Shown here piece by piece: positions 7,905 to 17,323 of a DNA stretch of 45,924 nt. Origin of the DNA: an uncultured Lachnospiraceae bacterium. Its GTDB lineage: Bacteria; Bacillota; Clostridia; Lachnospirales; Lachnospiraceae. The notes beneath the pieces were generated by a model. It had not been told where the DNA came from. It did no database searches and saw nothing but the letters and a program-made list of their open reading frames with translations. Position numbers and translations under genes: made by a program. Each line of letters begins with the position of its first letter. The first letter of the stretch is position 1. The stretch covers positions 1 through 45,924 of the forward strand of contig CANPOY010000022.1 of the NCBI GenBank assembly GCA_947575805.1, given 5' to 3'.

Positions 7905-9780
7905 TAAGGATATAACGGAAAAGCTGACTTTCCGGGAGAAGTGTGCTGTAATTTCGCGGCTGCTTAAGGAGATTCGTCTGCTGGCGCCAAGTTTTATTGC
8001 AGTTACTGTGGCCAGGCAGCTTTGCAGTGTCTCCGTGGGGTATATTGGAATTTATATCTCCACCATGGTACTGAATGCACTGCAGGGAGGAACTGCCGCC
8101 GAAGAGCTGATACCCAGAGTGATGCTGTGGCTGCTGGCTACGCTGGTACTGTATCTTCTCATCGGCAGGCTTTCCAACGAGAGCGAGGTAATCAAGAGCC
8201 ATTCCTGGGAGCTTCTGGATGCCAGGATGGCTATCAAGAACATGGAAATGAACTACCCGGATCTGGACAGCCCATATGTCAATAAGCTGTATAGCCGTAT
8301 GGAGGAAGATAACCGGTGGGGAAGCGGAATTTACGGGGGATTTGATAACCTGGAAAAGCTGTGCTGCCAGGCGTTTAACGCGGTCTTTGCGGTGGGAATG
8401 CTGATACCAATACTGCACCAGCTGCTTTCGGGCGGCAATGTGCTGGTTTATACCTTTTTTGGGGTGCTGGTGCTGGCGGTTCTCTGTAATGCACTGGCAG
8501 AGCGCCATTTTGGGAAAAAGGTCACGGAGTATATGGCGCTCTGGACGGATGACCGGCCCGAGGAAACCAATCTGATGTGGTACTATGCGGTGTATGACGG
8601 CATATCCATGGAAAATCGCAAGGATGTGAAGCTGTATAACGCGGAGGACCTGTTGAAGGAATACACCTTTGTCCATGGCCGGGATTTCCTGCGGCATAAG
8701 GATAATCTGGTTGCGGGTACAAGCGGGCGCAGGGAGTTCATCGTGAATATCTTAAATGCCGGCGTCCGGGGCATCTGCTATCTGTTTCTCACCCTGATCG
8801 CGGCGGGAGGAGGAATTGCTGCAGGTATGCTGGTACGATATGTAGCCTGCTTTGAGCGGCTGACAAATTCCGTCCAGAATATCTTTCATGACGGCCAGGC
8901 ATTTCTGCTGGTGGCCCGCAGGCAGAGTACCATGTTTGAATTTCTGGATATTCGGAGCAGCTTTCACGAAGGCAAGCTGCCTGTGGAAAAACGAAGTGAC
9001 AACGAGTATGAGGTGGAGTTCTGCGACGTGTCTTTCCGGTATCCGGGGCGGGAAGAATACGCGCTGCGTCATTTCTCCCTGAAGCTGCGGATCGGAGAGC
9101 GTATGGCGGTGGTGGGAAAGAACGGCTCGGGAAAGACCACCATGATCAAGCTGCTGTGCAGGCTTTATGAGCCCACGGAGGGCGTAATTTATCTGAACGG
9201 AGTTGACATCCGCAAGTTTGATTACTGTGAGTATATGCGGCTTTTCTCGGTGGTATTTCAGAAATTCTCCCTGTTTGACTATTCCATAGCGGAGAACGTG
9301 GCGGCCGGAGAGCAGTATGATGCCGGAAAGGTACTGGACTGTCTGACGCGGGCGGGCTTCGGGGAACGGCTCGAGAGGCTTCCGGAGGGTGTGGACACTT
9401 TGATCGGCAAGGGGTTTGACGAGAGAGGTATTCTCTTTTCGGGAGGCGAGCGGCAGAAGATTGCCATTGCGAGGGCCTTATATAAGGATTCCCCCTTCAT
9501 CCTCCTGGACGAACCGACGGCTGCCTTGGATCCTGTTGCGGAGTATGAGGTGTATTCGGCCTTTGACGAGATGGTGTGTGGAAAGACCGCCGTCTATATC
9601 AGCCACAGGCTGTCTTCCTGCCGATTCTGCAATGACATCGTGGTGTTTGACCGGGGACAGGTGGTGCAGCGTGGCAACCATGAAGAACTCATGGCAGATC
9701 GGGAAGGCCTGTATCACAAGCTCTATACTGCCCAGGCCCAGTATTATGAAGGAGGTCCCGTCCCGGCCTGCGGGCAGTGA
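7891..9780 (+). CDS. ABC exporter, fused membrane and ATPase domains (second of a pair)
   Basis: A 629-residue half-transporter with the same architecture as its upstream partner. The ATPase has Walker A GKNGSGKTT, Q-loop VFQK, signature FSGGE, Walker B FILLDEP with Glu, and ISHR. I chose ATG 7891, which has AGGAGG 6 bases upstream; the reading frame stays open further upstream but those starts lie deep inside the previous gene. It ends at a GC-rich hairpin and is convergent with another ABC gene. The substrate cannot be told from sequence. Confidence 0.9.
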   Translation: MNVNSKDITEKLTFREKCAVISRLLKEIRLLAPSFIAVTVARQLCSVSVGYIGIYISTMVLNALQGGTAAEELIPRVMLWLLATLVLYLLIGRLSNESEVIKSHSWELLDARMAIKNMEMNYPDLDSPYVNKLYSRMEEDNRWGSGIYGGFDNLEKLCCQAFNAVFAVGMLIPILHQLLSGGNVLVYTFFGVLVLAVLCNALAERHFGKKVTEYMALWTDDRPEETNLMWYYAVYDGISMENRKDVKLYNAEDLLKEYTFVHGRDFLRHKDNLVAGTSGRREFIVNILNAGVRGICYLFLTLIAAGGGIAAGMLVRYVACFERLTNSVQNIFHDGQAFLLVARRQSTMFEFLDIRSSFHEGKLPVEKRSDNEYEVEFCDVSFRYPGREEYALRHFSLKLRIGERMAVVGKNGSGKTTMIKLLCRLYEPTEGVIYLNGVDIRKFDYCEYMRLFSVVFQKFSLFDYSIAENVAAGEQYDAGKVLDCLTRAGFGERLERLPEGVDTLIGKGFDERGILFSGGERQKIAIARALYKDSPFILLDEPTAALDPVAEYEVYSAFDEMVCGKTAVYISHRLSSCRFCNDIVVFDRGQVVQRGNHEELMADREGLYHKLYTAQAQYYEGGPVPACGQ

Positions 9781-9781
9781 G

Positions 9782-9805
9782 GGCCTGGCCGTTTTCCGGC
9801 AGGCC
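9782..9805. terminator. GC-rich hairpin between convergent ABC genes
   Basis: GGCCTG (9782-9787) pairs with CAGGCC (9800-9805), and the stem continues inward by about three pairs after one bulged G. There is no T tract on either side, so terminator activity is uncertain. Its place between two convergent stop codons suggests a shared end. Confidence 0.4.
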
Positions 9806-9824
9806 TCTCCACGGGATATTTGGC

Positions 9825-11600
9825 TTATTCAAACTGAGAGTTATACAGCTTATAATAGAACCCACCCTGCTCCATGAGCGCCCGATGGCTTCCCTGCTCC
9901 ACAATATTGCCATGATCCACTACCAGAATCCAATCCGCATGTTGAATGGTAGAGAGACGGTGAGCAATGACAAAACAGGTCTTTCCCGCCATTAATTCCC
10001 GCATTGCCGCCTGGATCCGGCGTTCCGTTCCGGTGTCTACATTGGAGGTTGCTTCGTCGAGAATCAGCATCCTGGCATCATATAGCATGGAACGCGCAAT
10101 GGTCAGCATCTGCTTCTGGCCCTTGGAAATGTTGCCGCCATCCTCGCTGATCACGGTATCGTAGCCCTCCGGAAGCTGCATGATATAGTGGTGTATCTTT
10201 GCTGCTTTGGCAGCGGCTACCACCTCTTCTCTGGTGGCGCCTTCCTTGCCATAGGCAATATTATCATAAATGGTTCCGTGAAACAGCCAGGTATCCTGCA
10301 GAACCATGGCGTATGCCCTTCGCAGGCTGCTCCTGGTCAGGGAGCGGATTTCCTTTCCGTCCACCCGTATTTCGCCGGCATTGGCGTCGTAGAAGCGCAT
10401 CAGCAGATTGATAACCGTGGTTTTCCCGGCGCCGGTAGGGCCCACGATGGCGATTAACTTCCCGGCCTCTGCATGGAAATTAAAATTCTGCAGAATAATT
10501 TTGTCCGGCACGTAGCCGAAGGATACGTTTTTGATTTCTACATCTCCCCGCACATTGGCCAGCGGCAGGGCATCTTCTGCATCCGCAGCTTCTTCCGTCT
10601 CGTCAAGCAGGCGGAAGACTCGTTCTGCCGCGGCCAGAGCGGAATAGATTTCGTTGACAATGTTTGCAATCTCGTTGATAGGACCGGAAAATTTCCGGGA
10701 ATACAGTACAAAGGAGGAAATCTGTGCCAGTCCCACTATATTTTTCAGGTAGAGGACAGAGCCGAACATGCCCAGCAGTGCCAGCCCCAGGTTATTGATG
10801 GAGTTCATGGTAGGGCCGATGGTCATGCTGTAATGATTTGCCCAGTAAAAAGCCTCCGAGGCTTCAAGATTAATGTTCTCGAACTTATCCAGGACAGTGG
10901 ACTCTCTGGCATAGGCCTGTATTGTTTTCTGCCCGGAAAACATTTCTTCCACATAGCCGTTCATTTTGCCGTAGGCTGCGGAGCGTCTGGCATAGAGGGG
11001 GCGGGTCTTTCTCCCCATATAACGGGTGTAGAGAACGGATAGAGGTATGGTGATCAGCACCATCAGGGACAGCAGGGGGCTGATGTAGATCATCATGAAA
11101 AGGGAGCCGGCCACGGTCACAACGCTGGTCATAATCTGTACTATATCTGTGGAAATGCTGGTACTGAGCACGTCAATGTCGTAGGACACCCGGCTGATAA
11201 TGTCCCCCGCGGCATGGCGGTCAAAATAGTTTACCGGCAGCTTCATCAGTTTGTAAAACACATCGGAACGCATCTGCCGGGCAATGTTCCGGCCTACTTT
11301 CATCATCAGGAAATTAATGAGCAGGGTCAGGACCGAGGAGCTGATATAAAAAATCAGCATCAGTCGGGCATAATACCAGACCCTTTGAAAATTTACCTTC
11401 CCCGCACCGGCAGCGGCCTCGTCGATGGCCTCTCCTGCCAAGGACGGCCCCACCAGGGCCAGGAGGTTGCTGCCAATGCACAGAAGGGCAATGATGATCA
11501 TCAGTGCCCTATAGCGGGTGACATAGCGCCAGATGCGTAAAAGTGTTCCCTTGGCGTCTTTTGGTTTTTCCTTTTTGGTATCTCGTTGGCCTCTCGCCAT
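9825..11600 (-). CDS. ABC exporter subunit with SKGQ signature (partner of the degenerate subunit)
   Basis: A 591-residue half-transporter of the BmrC/BmrD or TM287/288 type, likely multidrug or lipid export. About six membrane helices are followed by an ATPase with Walker A GPTGAGKTT, Q-loop LQD, Walker B MLILDEAT with catalytic Glu, and IAHR. The signature motif is ISKGQ instead of LSGGQ. In heterodimeric exporters the altered signature of one subunit faces the ATP site of the other, degenerate subunit, which fits the upstream gene. Start: ATG at 11600 with AAAGGAGG 7 bases upstream; a TTG seven codons earlier lies ahead of that site and is rejected. It lies 21 bp after its partner. Confidence 0.92.
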   Translation of the reverse strand: MARGQRDTKKEKPKDAKGTLLRIWRYVTRYRALMIIIALLCIGSNLLALVGPSLAGEAIDEAAAGAGKVNFQRVWYYARLMLIFYISSSVLTLLINFLMMKVGRNIARQMRSDVFYKLMKLPVNYFDRHAAGDIISRVSYDIDVLSTSISTDIVQIMTSVVTVAGSLFMMIYISPLLSLMVLITIPLSVLYTRYMGRKTRPLYARRSAAYGKMNGYVEEMFSGQKTIQAYARESTVLDKFENINLEASEAFYWANHYSMTIGPTMNSINNLGLALLGMFGSVLYLKNIVGLAQISSFVLYSRKFSGPINEIANIVNEIYSALAAAERVFRLLDETEEAADAEDALPLANVRGDVEIKNVSFGYVPDKIILQNFNFHAEAGKLIAIVGPTGAGKTTVINLLMRFYDANAGEIRVDGKEIRSLTRSSLRRAYAMVLQDTWLFHGTIYDNIAYGKEGATREEVVAAAKAAKIHHYIMQLPEGYDTVISEDGGNISKGQKQMLTIARSMLYDARMLILDEATSNVDTGTERRIQAAMRELMAGKTCFVIAHRLSTIQHADWILVVDHGNIVEQGSHRALMEQGGFYYKLYNSQFE

Positions 11601-11621
11601 GTCGAGTCCTCCTTTTTGCAA

Positions 11622-13376
11622 TTATGCGTTCAGCTGTGCCTGGCAGATGTCCCGGTAAACGGGGCAGCTCTGCTGTAAATCATCGTGCTTCCCGTAGCCG
11701 ATGATCCTGCCCTCTTCCAGTACCAGAATGTTGGTCAGGTTCATAATGGAACTGGCTCTCTGTGCCACCATGATCAGTGTGGTATCCCCCAGCTCCTGCT
11801 GTATGGATCTTCGCAGGGAAGCGTCGGTTTTGTAGTCCAGGGCACTGGAGGAATCATCCAGGATCAGAATCTCCGGGCGGGCTGCCACAGCCCTTGCGAT
11901 TAATGTCCGTTGCTTTTGGCCGCCGCTTAAATTCGCGCCCTTAATATCTGCCATATAGTCGTATTTTCCTTCAAGCCTTTCGATAAATTCCGCCAGATTG
12001 GCAATTTCCGCTGCATGTGTAGTCTGAACTTCCGTTACCTCCCGCCCGAAGGTAATGTTTTCCCGAAGGGTGTCGTTAAAAATTGTATCGTTCTGGAGGG
12101 CTATGCCGAATTTCCTGCGCAGCTCGTCTTTTTCATAGGTACGCACGTCCCGGCCGTCTATGTAAATGCTGCCCTCTCCACAGTCGTAAAAGCGCATGAG
12201 CAGGTTCAGGATTGTCGTCTTGCCGCTTCCGGTGGCTCCGATGATCCCCAGGGATTCGCCGTGTCTGACGGCAAAGCTGATGTCCGTAAGACATTTCTCC
12301 TGTACGCTGCCTGCAAACTGCTCCGAAGGCTGGCTGTCTGCGGTATCGTGATAGGCAAAGCTTACATGGTCGAAAAGAATGTGGGCATCGGTTGCCACCC
12401 GGTTTTCTTCCACAAAGGGAAGCACAGGCTGATCATCCTCCGCATCCAAAATGATCTGGATACGATCTGCGGAAGCAGTGGCCTTGGACATCATCATGAA
12501 GATTCGGTTCAAACCCATGACGCCCTGCAGGATCATATTAAAATAAGTAAGAAAAGCCAGAATTACACCAGGTTCGATCACGCCGTCGTTTACCCGCCCG
12601 GCCCCCACGATAACTACCAGGGTAAGGCCGATATTTAAGAATAGCTGCATAATGGGGGCGGGCATTGCCATGGTTACACCTGCCCTGATGTCGGCCTCGG
12701 TCATATCCTGGTTCACGCCGTCAAATCGCCTTTTTTCGTATTCTTCTTTGGAAAGGGCCTTGACCACTCGGATACCGGTGATATTTTCCCGCATGACCCG
12801 GACAATACCGTCCACACTCCGCTGAACCTTGTCATACAGGGGAATGCCGTGCCGGGTCACGGTGTAGATAATCATGCCCAGAATGGGAACCATTACACAG
12901 AGGATGCCGGACAGAGCGGGATCCATGGTCATGGTGACGACGATGCCCCCCAGAAGCATCACAGGGGCGCGGATTCCCATGGCCTGCATGGAAACAATAA
13001 AATTTTGTACATTGTAGGAATCGGAGGTCATACGTGAGGTCAGAGAAGGAAGGCCGAAACGGTCGAACTGGGTTCCCGAAAGGTTTACGGTCTTTTTAAA
13101 CAGGTCATGCCGCAGACTCTGGATACACTCCCGTCCGGTGGCAATGGCTTTGTGATTTGCCAGAATGTTAAGGTTACGCACAAGAAAGGCGGCACCGATC
13201 ATAGCCAGGCCCCAGGCGAAGACCATGAGAACCTTTTTGGTGGGTACTACATCATCGATAATATGCTCCAGGATGTACGGAATCATCAGTTCCCCCACCG
13301 CCGCCAGGGTTTTTAGGGATACGCCGCCGGTAATCCGTTTCCAGTGGCTTTTCATATAGTGAAGTATCAGGTGCAT
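11622..13376 (-). CDS. ABC exporter subunit with degenerate ATPase site
   Basis: A 584-residue half-transporter. It has six predicted membrane helices, Walker A GATGSGKTT, Q-loop LQND and a normal LSGGQ signature. Walker B reads LILDDSSSALD, so the catalytic Glu is Asp, and the switch His is Gln (VAQR). These are the known marks of the inactive-site subunit in TM287/288-type heterodimers. An extra stretch of about 15 residues (TADSQPSEQF region) follows the first ATPase strand. It is the first gene of a two-gene operon with its own strong promoter. No regulator gene is adjacent. Confidence 0.92.
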   Translation of the reverse strand: MHLILHYMKSHWKRITGGVSLKTLAAVGELMIPYILEHIIDDVVPTKKVLMVFAWGLAMIGAAFLVRNLNILANHKAIATGRECIQSLRHDLFKKTVNLSGTQFDRFGLPSLTSRMTSDSYNVQNFIVSMQAMGIRAPVMLLGGIVVTMTMDPALSGILCVMVPILGMIIYTVTRHGIPLYDKVQRSVDGIVRVMRENITGIRVVKALSKEEYEKRRFDGVNQDMTEADIRAGVTMAMPAPIMQLFLNIGLTLVVIVGAGRVNDGVIEPGVILAFLTYFNMILQGVMGLNRIFMMMSKATASADRIQIILDAEDDQPVLPFVEENRVATDAHILFDHVSFAYHDTADSQPSEQFAGSVQEKCLTDISFAVRHGESLGIIGATGSGKTTILNLLMRFYDCGEGSIYIDGRDVRTYEKDELRRKFGIALQNDTIFNDTLRENITFGREVTEVQTTHAAEIANLAEFIERLEGKYDYMADIKGANLSGGQKQRTLIARAVAARPEILILDDSSSALDYKTDASLRRSIQQELGDTTLIMVAQRASSIMNLTNILVLEEGRIIGYGKHDDLQQSCPVYRDICQAQLNA

Positions 13377-13440
13377 GATTCACCGATCCTTTCTGTTCTT
13401 AAATATTGTTCCGAAGGTACCAGGCTTGCTCTTTCCTCAT

Positions 13441-13469
13441 ATTATATCGGCATGCCGACGGATCGTCAA
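13441..13469 (-). promoter_or_regulatory. Promoter of the ABC pair with palindromic operator in the spacer
   Basis: Read on the minus strand: TTGACG (13464-13469), 17-bp spacer, TATAAT (13441-13446). The spacer contains the perfect 12-bp palindrome TCGGCATGCCGA (13447-13458), which touches the -10 box. A dyad in this position is typical of repressor or MerR-type control. The protein that binds is not encoded next to it. Confidence 0.75.
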
Positions 13470-13549
13470 GGGCTGTGCACCGGTGAAAAAAGGTACTGCA
13501 TCATTGTCAAAGCCGGCATCTGCACTGGCTGTAAATGCCTAAAAGCGCT

Positions 13550-13578
13550 TGACAAACACCTTGTATCGCACTACAATT
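13550..13578 (+). promoter_or_regulatory. Promoter of the proS T-box leader
   Basis: TTGACA (13550-13555), a 17-bp spacer and TACAAT (13573-13578). It stands just ahead of the T-box leader, so transcription should start near 13585. Confidence 0.8.
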
Positions 13579-13585
13579 AGCACAT

Positions 13586-13941
13586 AGTCAAAGACAGTGA
13601 AGAGGGTTAGTACAGACTTGAAAGCATTCCAGAGAGAGGGCGTGGCGGACACGGCTGTGGAAACATGGCGGCGGACGCGGCTGGGAGGCCTTTATGTGGA
13701 AGGGTCAGGAACCTGCCTCGGAGTCCCGTATGAAATGTAAGCACCGTTGACAAGCGGGGAAGCTGCCCCTGGGTTTGAGTTACGGCGAAACCGTGACATG
13801 GAGATCAGGGGGAAGCGATACAGACATGAAATATGGCGCAGGCCGGCGTTAAAGGCAAATGAGATGGATGCCAGGGCATCAATCAGGGTGGTACCGCCGA
13901 GTCTTCGGTCCCTATATGGGGCTTAAGGCTCGGCGTTTTTG
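13586..13941 (+). promoter_or_regulatory. T-box riboswitch (proline) in front of proS
   Basis: A leader of about 355 nt. An AGAGAG motif near 13634 marks stem I. The specifier region reads GAA-CCT-GCC followed by TCGGAGT, so the specifier codon is CCT (13712-13714), a proline codon. The T-box sequence AGGGTGGTACCGC (13885-13897) carries the TGG that pairs with the uncharged tRNA acceptor end. A terminator follows. Uncharged tRNA-Pro should stabilise the antiterminator and switch on proS. Stem borders are estimated by eye. Confidence 0.9.
13895..13940 (+). terminator. T-box intrinsic terminator
   Basis: CGCCGAG (13895-13901) pairs with CTCGGCG (13929-13935), then five T. The left arm overlaps the T-box sequence, as expected for mutually exclusive terminator and antiterminator. 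Confidence 0.88.
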
Positions 13942-14023
13942 ACGTGAATTCCCTGACGATCAGTATGACTGGTAAATGACAAAGCAGTTTAAGATGCCGT
14001 TTGTGCGGCGGAAGGCGAGGTAA

Positions 14024-15481
14024 ATGAAAATGGGAAAAGAAGGAAAAGACACGGCAAACAAAATGGTGCAGGAGATTACCTCCATGGAGGTGGATTTTGC
14101 CCAGTGGTACACGGATGTGGTGAAAAAGGCGGAGCTGTGCGACTACACGTCGGTTAAGGGCTGTATGGTGATTAAGCCTGCTGGATATGCTATCTGGGAA
14201 TTGATGCAGAAACAAATGGATGCCATGTTCAAGGAAACGGGTGTGGAAAACGTATATCTGCCCATGTTTATACCGGAATCGCTGCTGGAGAAGGAAAAGG
14301 ATCATGTGGAGGGCTTTGCTCCCGAGGTGGCCTGGGTGACTCATGGCGGCCTGCAGCCTTTGCAGGAACGGCTCTGTGTTCGTCCTACCTCTGAAACCTT
14401 ATTCTGCGATTTTTATAAAAATGACATTCATTCCTACAGGGATCTTCCCAGGGTGTATAACCAGTGGTGTTCCGTGGTTCGCTGGGAGAAGGAGACCAGA
14501 CCCTTCCTGCGTTCCAGGGAGTTTCTGTGGCAGGAGGGGCATACCGCCCATGCCACTGCCGAAGAGGCGGAGGCGCGAACCATTCGGATGCTGGATCTTT
14601 ATGCTGACTTTTGTGAGCAGGTTCTGGCGATTCCTGTCATAAAAGGACAAAAGACCGAGAAGGAAAAATTTGCGGGAGCTCAGGCGACCTACAGCATCGA
14701 AGCTCTGATGCACGACGGGAAGGTTTTGCAGTCCGCTACCAGCCATAATTTCGGCGACGGTTTTGCGAAGGCTTTTGGTGTCCAGTTCGCAGATAAGGAC
14801 AATACCTTAAAATATGTACATCAGACCTCCTGGGGGGCGACCACCCGTCTGATCGGGGCACTGATTATGGTGCATGGGGATAATGAAGGGCTGGTATTGC
14901 CTCCCAGGGTGGCTCCTGTCCAGGTGTGTATCATTCCCATCCAACAGAAGAAGGAAGGGGTTCTGGAGAAAGCATATGAGCTCCAGGACAGGCTGAAAAA
15001 GGACTTCCGGGTGAAGGTGGATGACAGCGAAAAGTCTCCGGGGTATAAGTTTGCCGAGGCCGAAATGAGGGGGTATCCCATCCGGGTGGAAATCGGGCCC
15101 AAGGACATGGAGGCAGGCAGGTGCGTCATCTGCAGGCGGGACAACAGAGAGAAGACGGAGGTTGCCCTGGAAGAGCTGGAAGAGACGGTGGGGCGACTGA
15201 TGGATACCATTCAGAAGGAGATGCTGGAGAGGGCCAGAAAGCACATGGAGGATCATACCTATACGGCTTCCTGTATGGAAGAATTTGAGCGGCTGTTTAA
15301 CGAGAAATCAGGATTTGTGAAAGCCATGTGGTGCGGCGAACAGGAGTGTGAGGATAAGATTAAGGAGAAACTAAGCGTTACCAGCCGTAATATTCCTTTT
15401 GTCCAGGAGCATATTGCGGATACCTGTGTCTGCTGCGGCAAGCCTGCCAAAAAGATGGTATACTGGGGCAGGGCATATTAA
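14024..15481 (+). CDS. proS: Prolyl-tRNA synthetase, archaeal/eukaryotic type
   Basis: A 485-residue class II synthetase that charges tRNA-Pro. It has motif 2 around [20 protein letters not shown] and motif 3 around [13 protein letters not shown]-terminal domain contains spaced cysteines (CGEQEC, CVCCGK) that would bind zinc, and the chain ends in the Ala-Tyr terminus seen in this type. It lacks the editing insertion of the usual bacterial type. ATG 14024 is only 3 bases after GGCGAGG, whereas ATG 14030 is 9 bases away, so translation may begin at the second. Expression is under the T-box directly upstream. Confidence 0.95.
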   Translation: MKMGKEGKDTANKMVQEITSMEVDFAQWYTDVVKKAELCDYTSVKGCMVIKPAGYAIWELMQKQMDAMFKETGVENVYLPMFIPESLLEKEKDHVEGFAPEVAWVTHGGLQPLQERLCVRPTSETLFCDFYKNDIHSYRDLPRVYNQWCSVVRWEKETRPFLRSREFLWQEGHTAHATAEEAEARTIRMLDLYADFCEQVLAIPVIKGQKTEKEKFAGAQATYSIEALMHDGKVLQSATSHNFGDGFAKAFGVQFADKDNTLKYVHQTSWGATTRLIGALIMVHGDNEGLVLPPRVAPVQVCIIPIQQKKEGVLEKAYELQDRLKKDFRVKVDDSEKSPGYKFAEAEMRGYPIRVEIGPKDMEAGRCVICRRDNREKTEVALEELEETVGRLMDTIQKEMLERARKHMEDHTYTASCMEEFERLFNEKSGFVKAMWCGEQECEDKIKEKLSVTSRNIPFVQEHIADTCVCCGKPAKKMVYWGRAY

Positions 15482-15504
15482 AACAACGTGGATAGGAGAA
15501 TGCT

Positions 15505-16371
15505 ATGATTAATAAAATATTTCCCATTTCTATGCCGGGTTCGCTTCCCGGGGCAAAGCTGATTGTTTATATTCAGGAGCATTTTGATGAGATCCGCATT
15601 GACAACCGCCCCCTGGTGCTGGTCTGTCCCGGGGGAGCTTATGCCTACACCTCCCCCAGGGAAGGAGAGGTGCTGGCCATGCAGTTTCTGGCTATGGGCT
15701 GTCATGCGGCAGTGCTACAATACTCCTGCGCACCGGCCAGATACCCCGTAGCGTTGCTGGAGGAGGCCTATGCCATGACTTTGATCCGTCAGCATGCGGA
15801 GGAATGGTATGTGGATCCGGAAGGTGTGATTGTCCTGGGCTGCTCGGCAGGCGGGCACCTGGTGGCCAGTCTGGGTACGTTATGGCAGGAAGATTTTCTG
15901 GCCAGGGCCTTTGACCTCAAGTCTGAGGAGCGGAGGATACTGCGTCCGGATGGCTTGATTCTCTGTTACCCTGTTATTACAGGGGGGAAGTATGCCCACA
16001 GAGGATCTTTTGAAAATCTGCTGGGACCGGAGGAAGGGGCGGAAGAACGCTGTGGGGATGCTGCCAGCCTGCTGTCCGGCCTTTCCCTGGAGACCAGGGT
16101 GACGAAGGATACTCCGCCGACCTTTATCTGGCATACTTTTACCGACAATGCCGTGCCGGTGGAAAACTCGTTGCTTTTTGTCAGCGCACTGCACGGGGCA
16201 GGAGTTCCCACGGAGTTTCATATGTATCCGGTGGGGGGGCACGGTCTGAGCCTTGCCAATCGCCTGACCCGGCATCGGGACGGCAGTGCCCTTCAGGAGG
16301 AATGTACTTCCTGGATCACGTTGGTGCGCAACTGGATCGAGAGCAGATATGTGAAGGATGATTGCGGATGA
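15505..16371 (+). CDS. Alpha/beta hydrolase (esterase/acetyl-esterase type)
   Basis: A 288-residue cytoplasmic hydrolase. The oxyanion motif CPGGAY is near residue 43. The nucleophile elbow is GCSAGG with Ser near residue 113. The acid is probably in TDNAVPVENS (about 215) and the His in GGHGLSLAN (about 247). This fits the family of xylan or carbohydrate acetyl-esterases and lipases. No signal peptide. It starts 23 bp after proS with AGGAG upstream and overlaps the next gene by ATGA. The substrate is not known; small acylated sugars are plausible. Confidence 0.85.
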   Translation: MINKIFPISMPGSLPGAKLIVYIQEHFDEIRIDNRPLVLVCPGGAYAYTSPREGEVLAMQFLAMGCHAAVLQYSCAPARYPVALLEEAYAMTLIRQHAEEWYVDPEGVIVLGCSAGGHLVASLGTLWQEDFLARAFDLKSEERRILRPDGLILCYPVITGGKYAHRGSFENLLGPEEGAEERCGDAASLLSGLSLETRVTKDTPPTFIWHTFTDNAVPVENSLLFVSALHGAGVPTEFHMYPVGGHGLSLANRLTRHRDGSALQEECTSWITLVRNWIESRYVKDDCG

Positions 16372-17315
16372 ATTATATCGTATTGGATCTGGAGTGGAAC
16401 CAGAGCATAACCGACACCGAAGCAACACCGGGGCTTTCCTTCGAAATTATAGAAATAGGGGCTGTCATGCTAAACGACGCATATGTCATGGTTCATGAAT
16501 TCAGCCGTCTTGTCAAGCCGGAGGTGTATCATGAGATGAATCAGATCACTAGCAAGCTGGTTCATCTTCAAATGCAGGAGCTTCAGAGGGGGGATCCCTT
16601 TGAGGAGGTAGCAGGGGATTTCCTGAAATGGTGCGGTTCTGAAGAGCACATTTTCTGTACGTGGGGCAGTATGGATCTGACCGAGCTCCAGAAAAATATG
16701 CAGTTTTACAATATGACACCTATGTCAGCCGGACCGATCGCCTTTCTGGATGTACAGAAGCTGTTCAGTCTTGCCTATGAGGACGGAAAGTCCCGGCGGG
16801 CTTTGGAGTATGCCGTGGATAAGCTGGGGATAGATAAGGATATTCCCTTTCACAGGGCTTTCAGTGATGCCTATTATACTGCGAAACTTCTGAAAATGAT
16901 TGCAGAGCAGCATGGGGAGGTCATGCAGTATCTTTCCTATGATGTGTTTCATCTGCCCCAAAGCAGGGAGCAGGAAGTCAAGGTTCGATTTCCGGATTAT
17001 ACTAAGTATATTTCCAGAGAGTTTGTTACGAAGGAAGAGGCTCTGGAGGACGGGGAAGTGATCTCCAGTAAATGTTTTTTGTGCCGCCGCAATCTGAAAA
17101 AGAAGCTAAAGTGGTTTACGCCTAACGGGCGGCATTATTATTGCCTGGCGTACTGTGAAAAGCATGGATATTTGAAAGCAAAGATCAGAGTCCGCAAAGC
17201 AGAGAGCGGAAAGGTTTATATTGTCAAGACGACCAAGTTCATAACACCGGAAGAAGCCGGTAAGCTGAAGAACCGCAGCATGCTGGTAAAGAGGCAGAAC
17301 CAGAAGCATCGCTGA
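16368..17315 (+). CDS. DEDDh 3'-5' exonuclease with C-terminal Cys/His cluster
   Basis: About 315 residues. The N-terminal exonuclease fold has Asp and Glu in VLDLEWNQ and the late His/Asp in HRAFSDAYYTAKLL, so it is the DEDDh class related to KapD and the ERI exonucleases. After the domain (beyond about residue 225) comes a basic segment with CFLCRR and later CLAYCEKH, which has the spacing of a zinc-binding cluster and may bind nucleic acid. The start is ATG 16368, overlapping the previous stop as ATGA; an in-frame TTG two codons earlier is less likely. The target is unknown. Confidence 0.87.
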   Translation: MNYIVLDLEWNQSITDTEATPGLSFEIIEIGAVMLNDAYVMVHEFSRLVKPEVYHEMNQITSKLVHLQMQELQRGDPFEEVAGDFLKWCGSEEHIFCTWGSMDLTELQKNMQFYNMTPMSAGPIAFLDVQKLFSLAYEDGKSRRALEYAVDKLGIDKDIPFHRAFSDAYYTAKLLKMIAEQHGEVMQYLSYDVFHLPQSREQEVKVRFPDYTKYISREFVTKEEALEDGEVISSKCFLCRRNLKKKLKWFTPNGRHYYCLAYCEKHGYLKAKIRVRKAESGKVYIVKTTKFITPEEAGKLKNRSMLVKRQNQKHR

Positions 17316-17323
17316 AGATAAGC

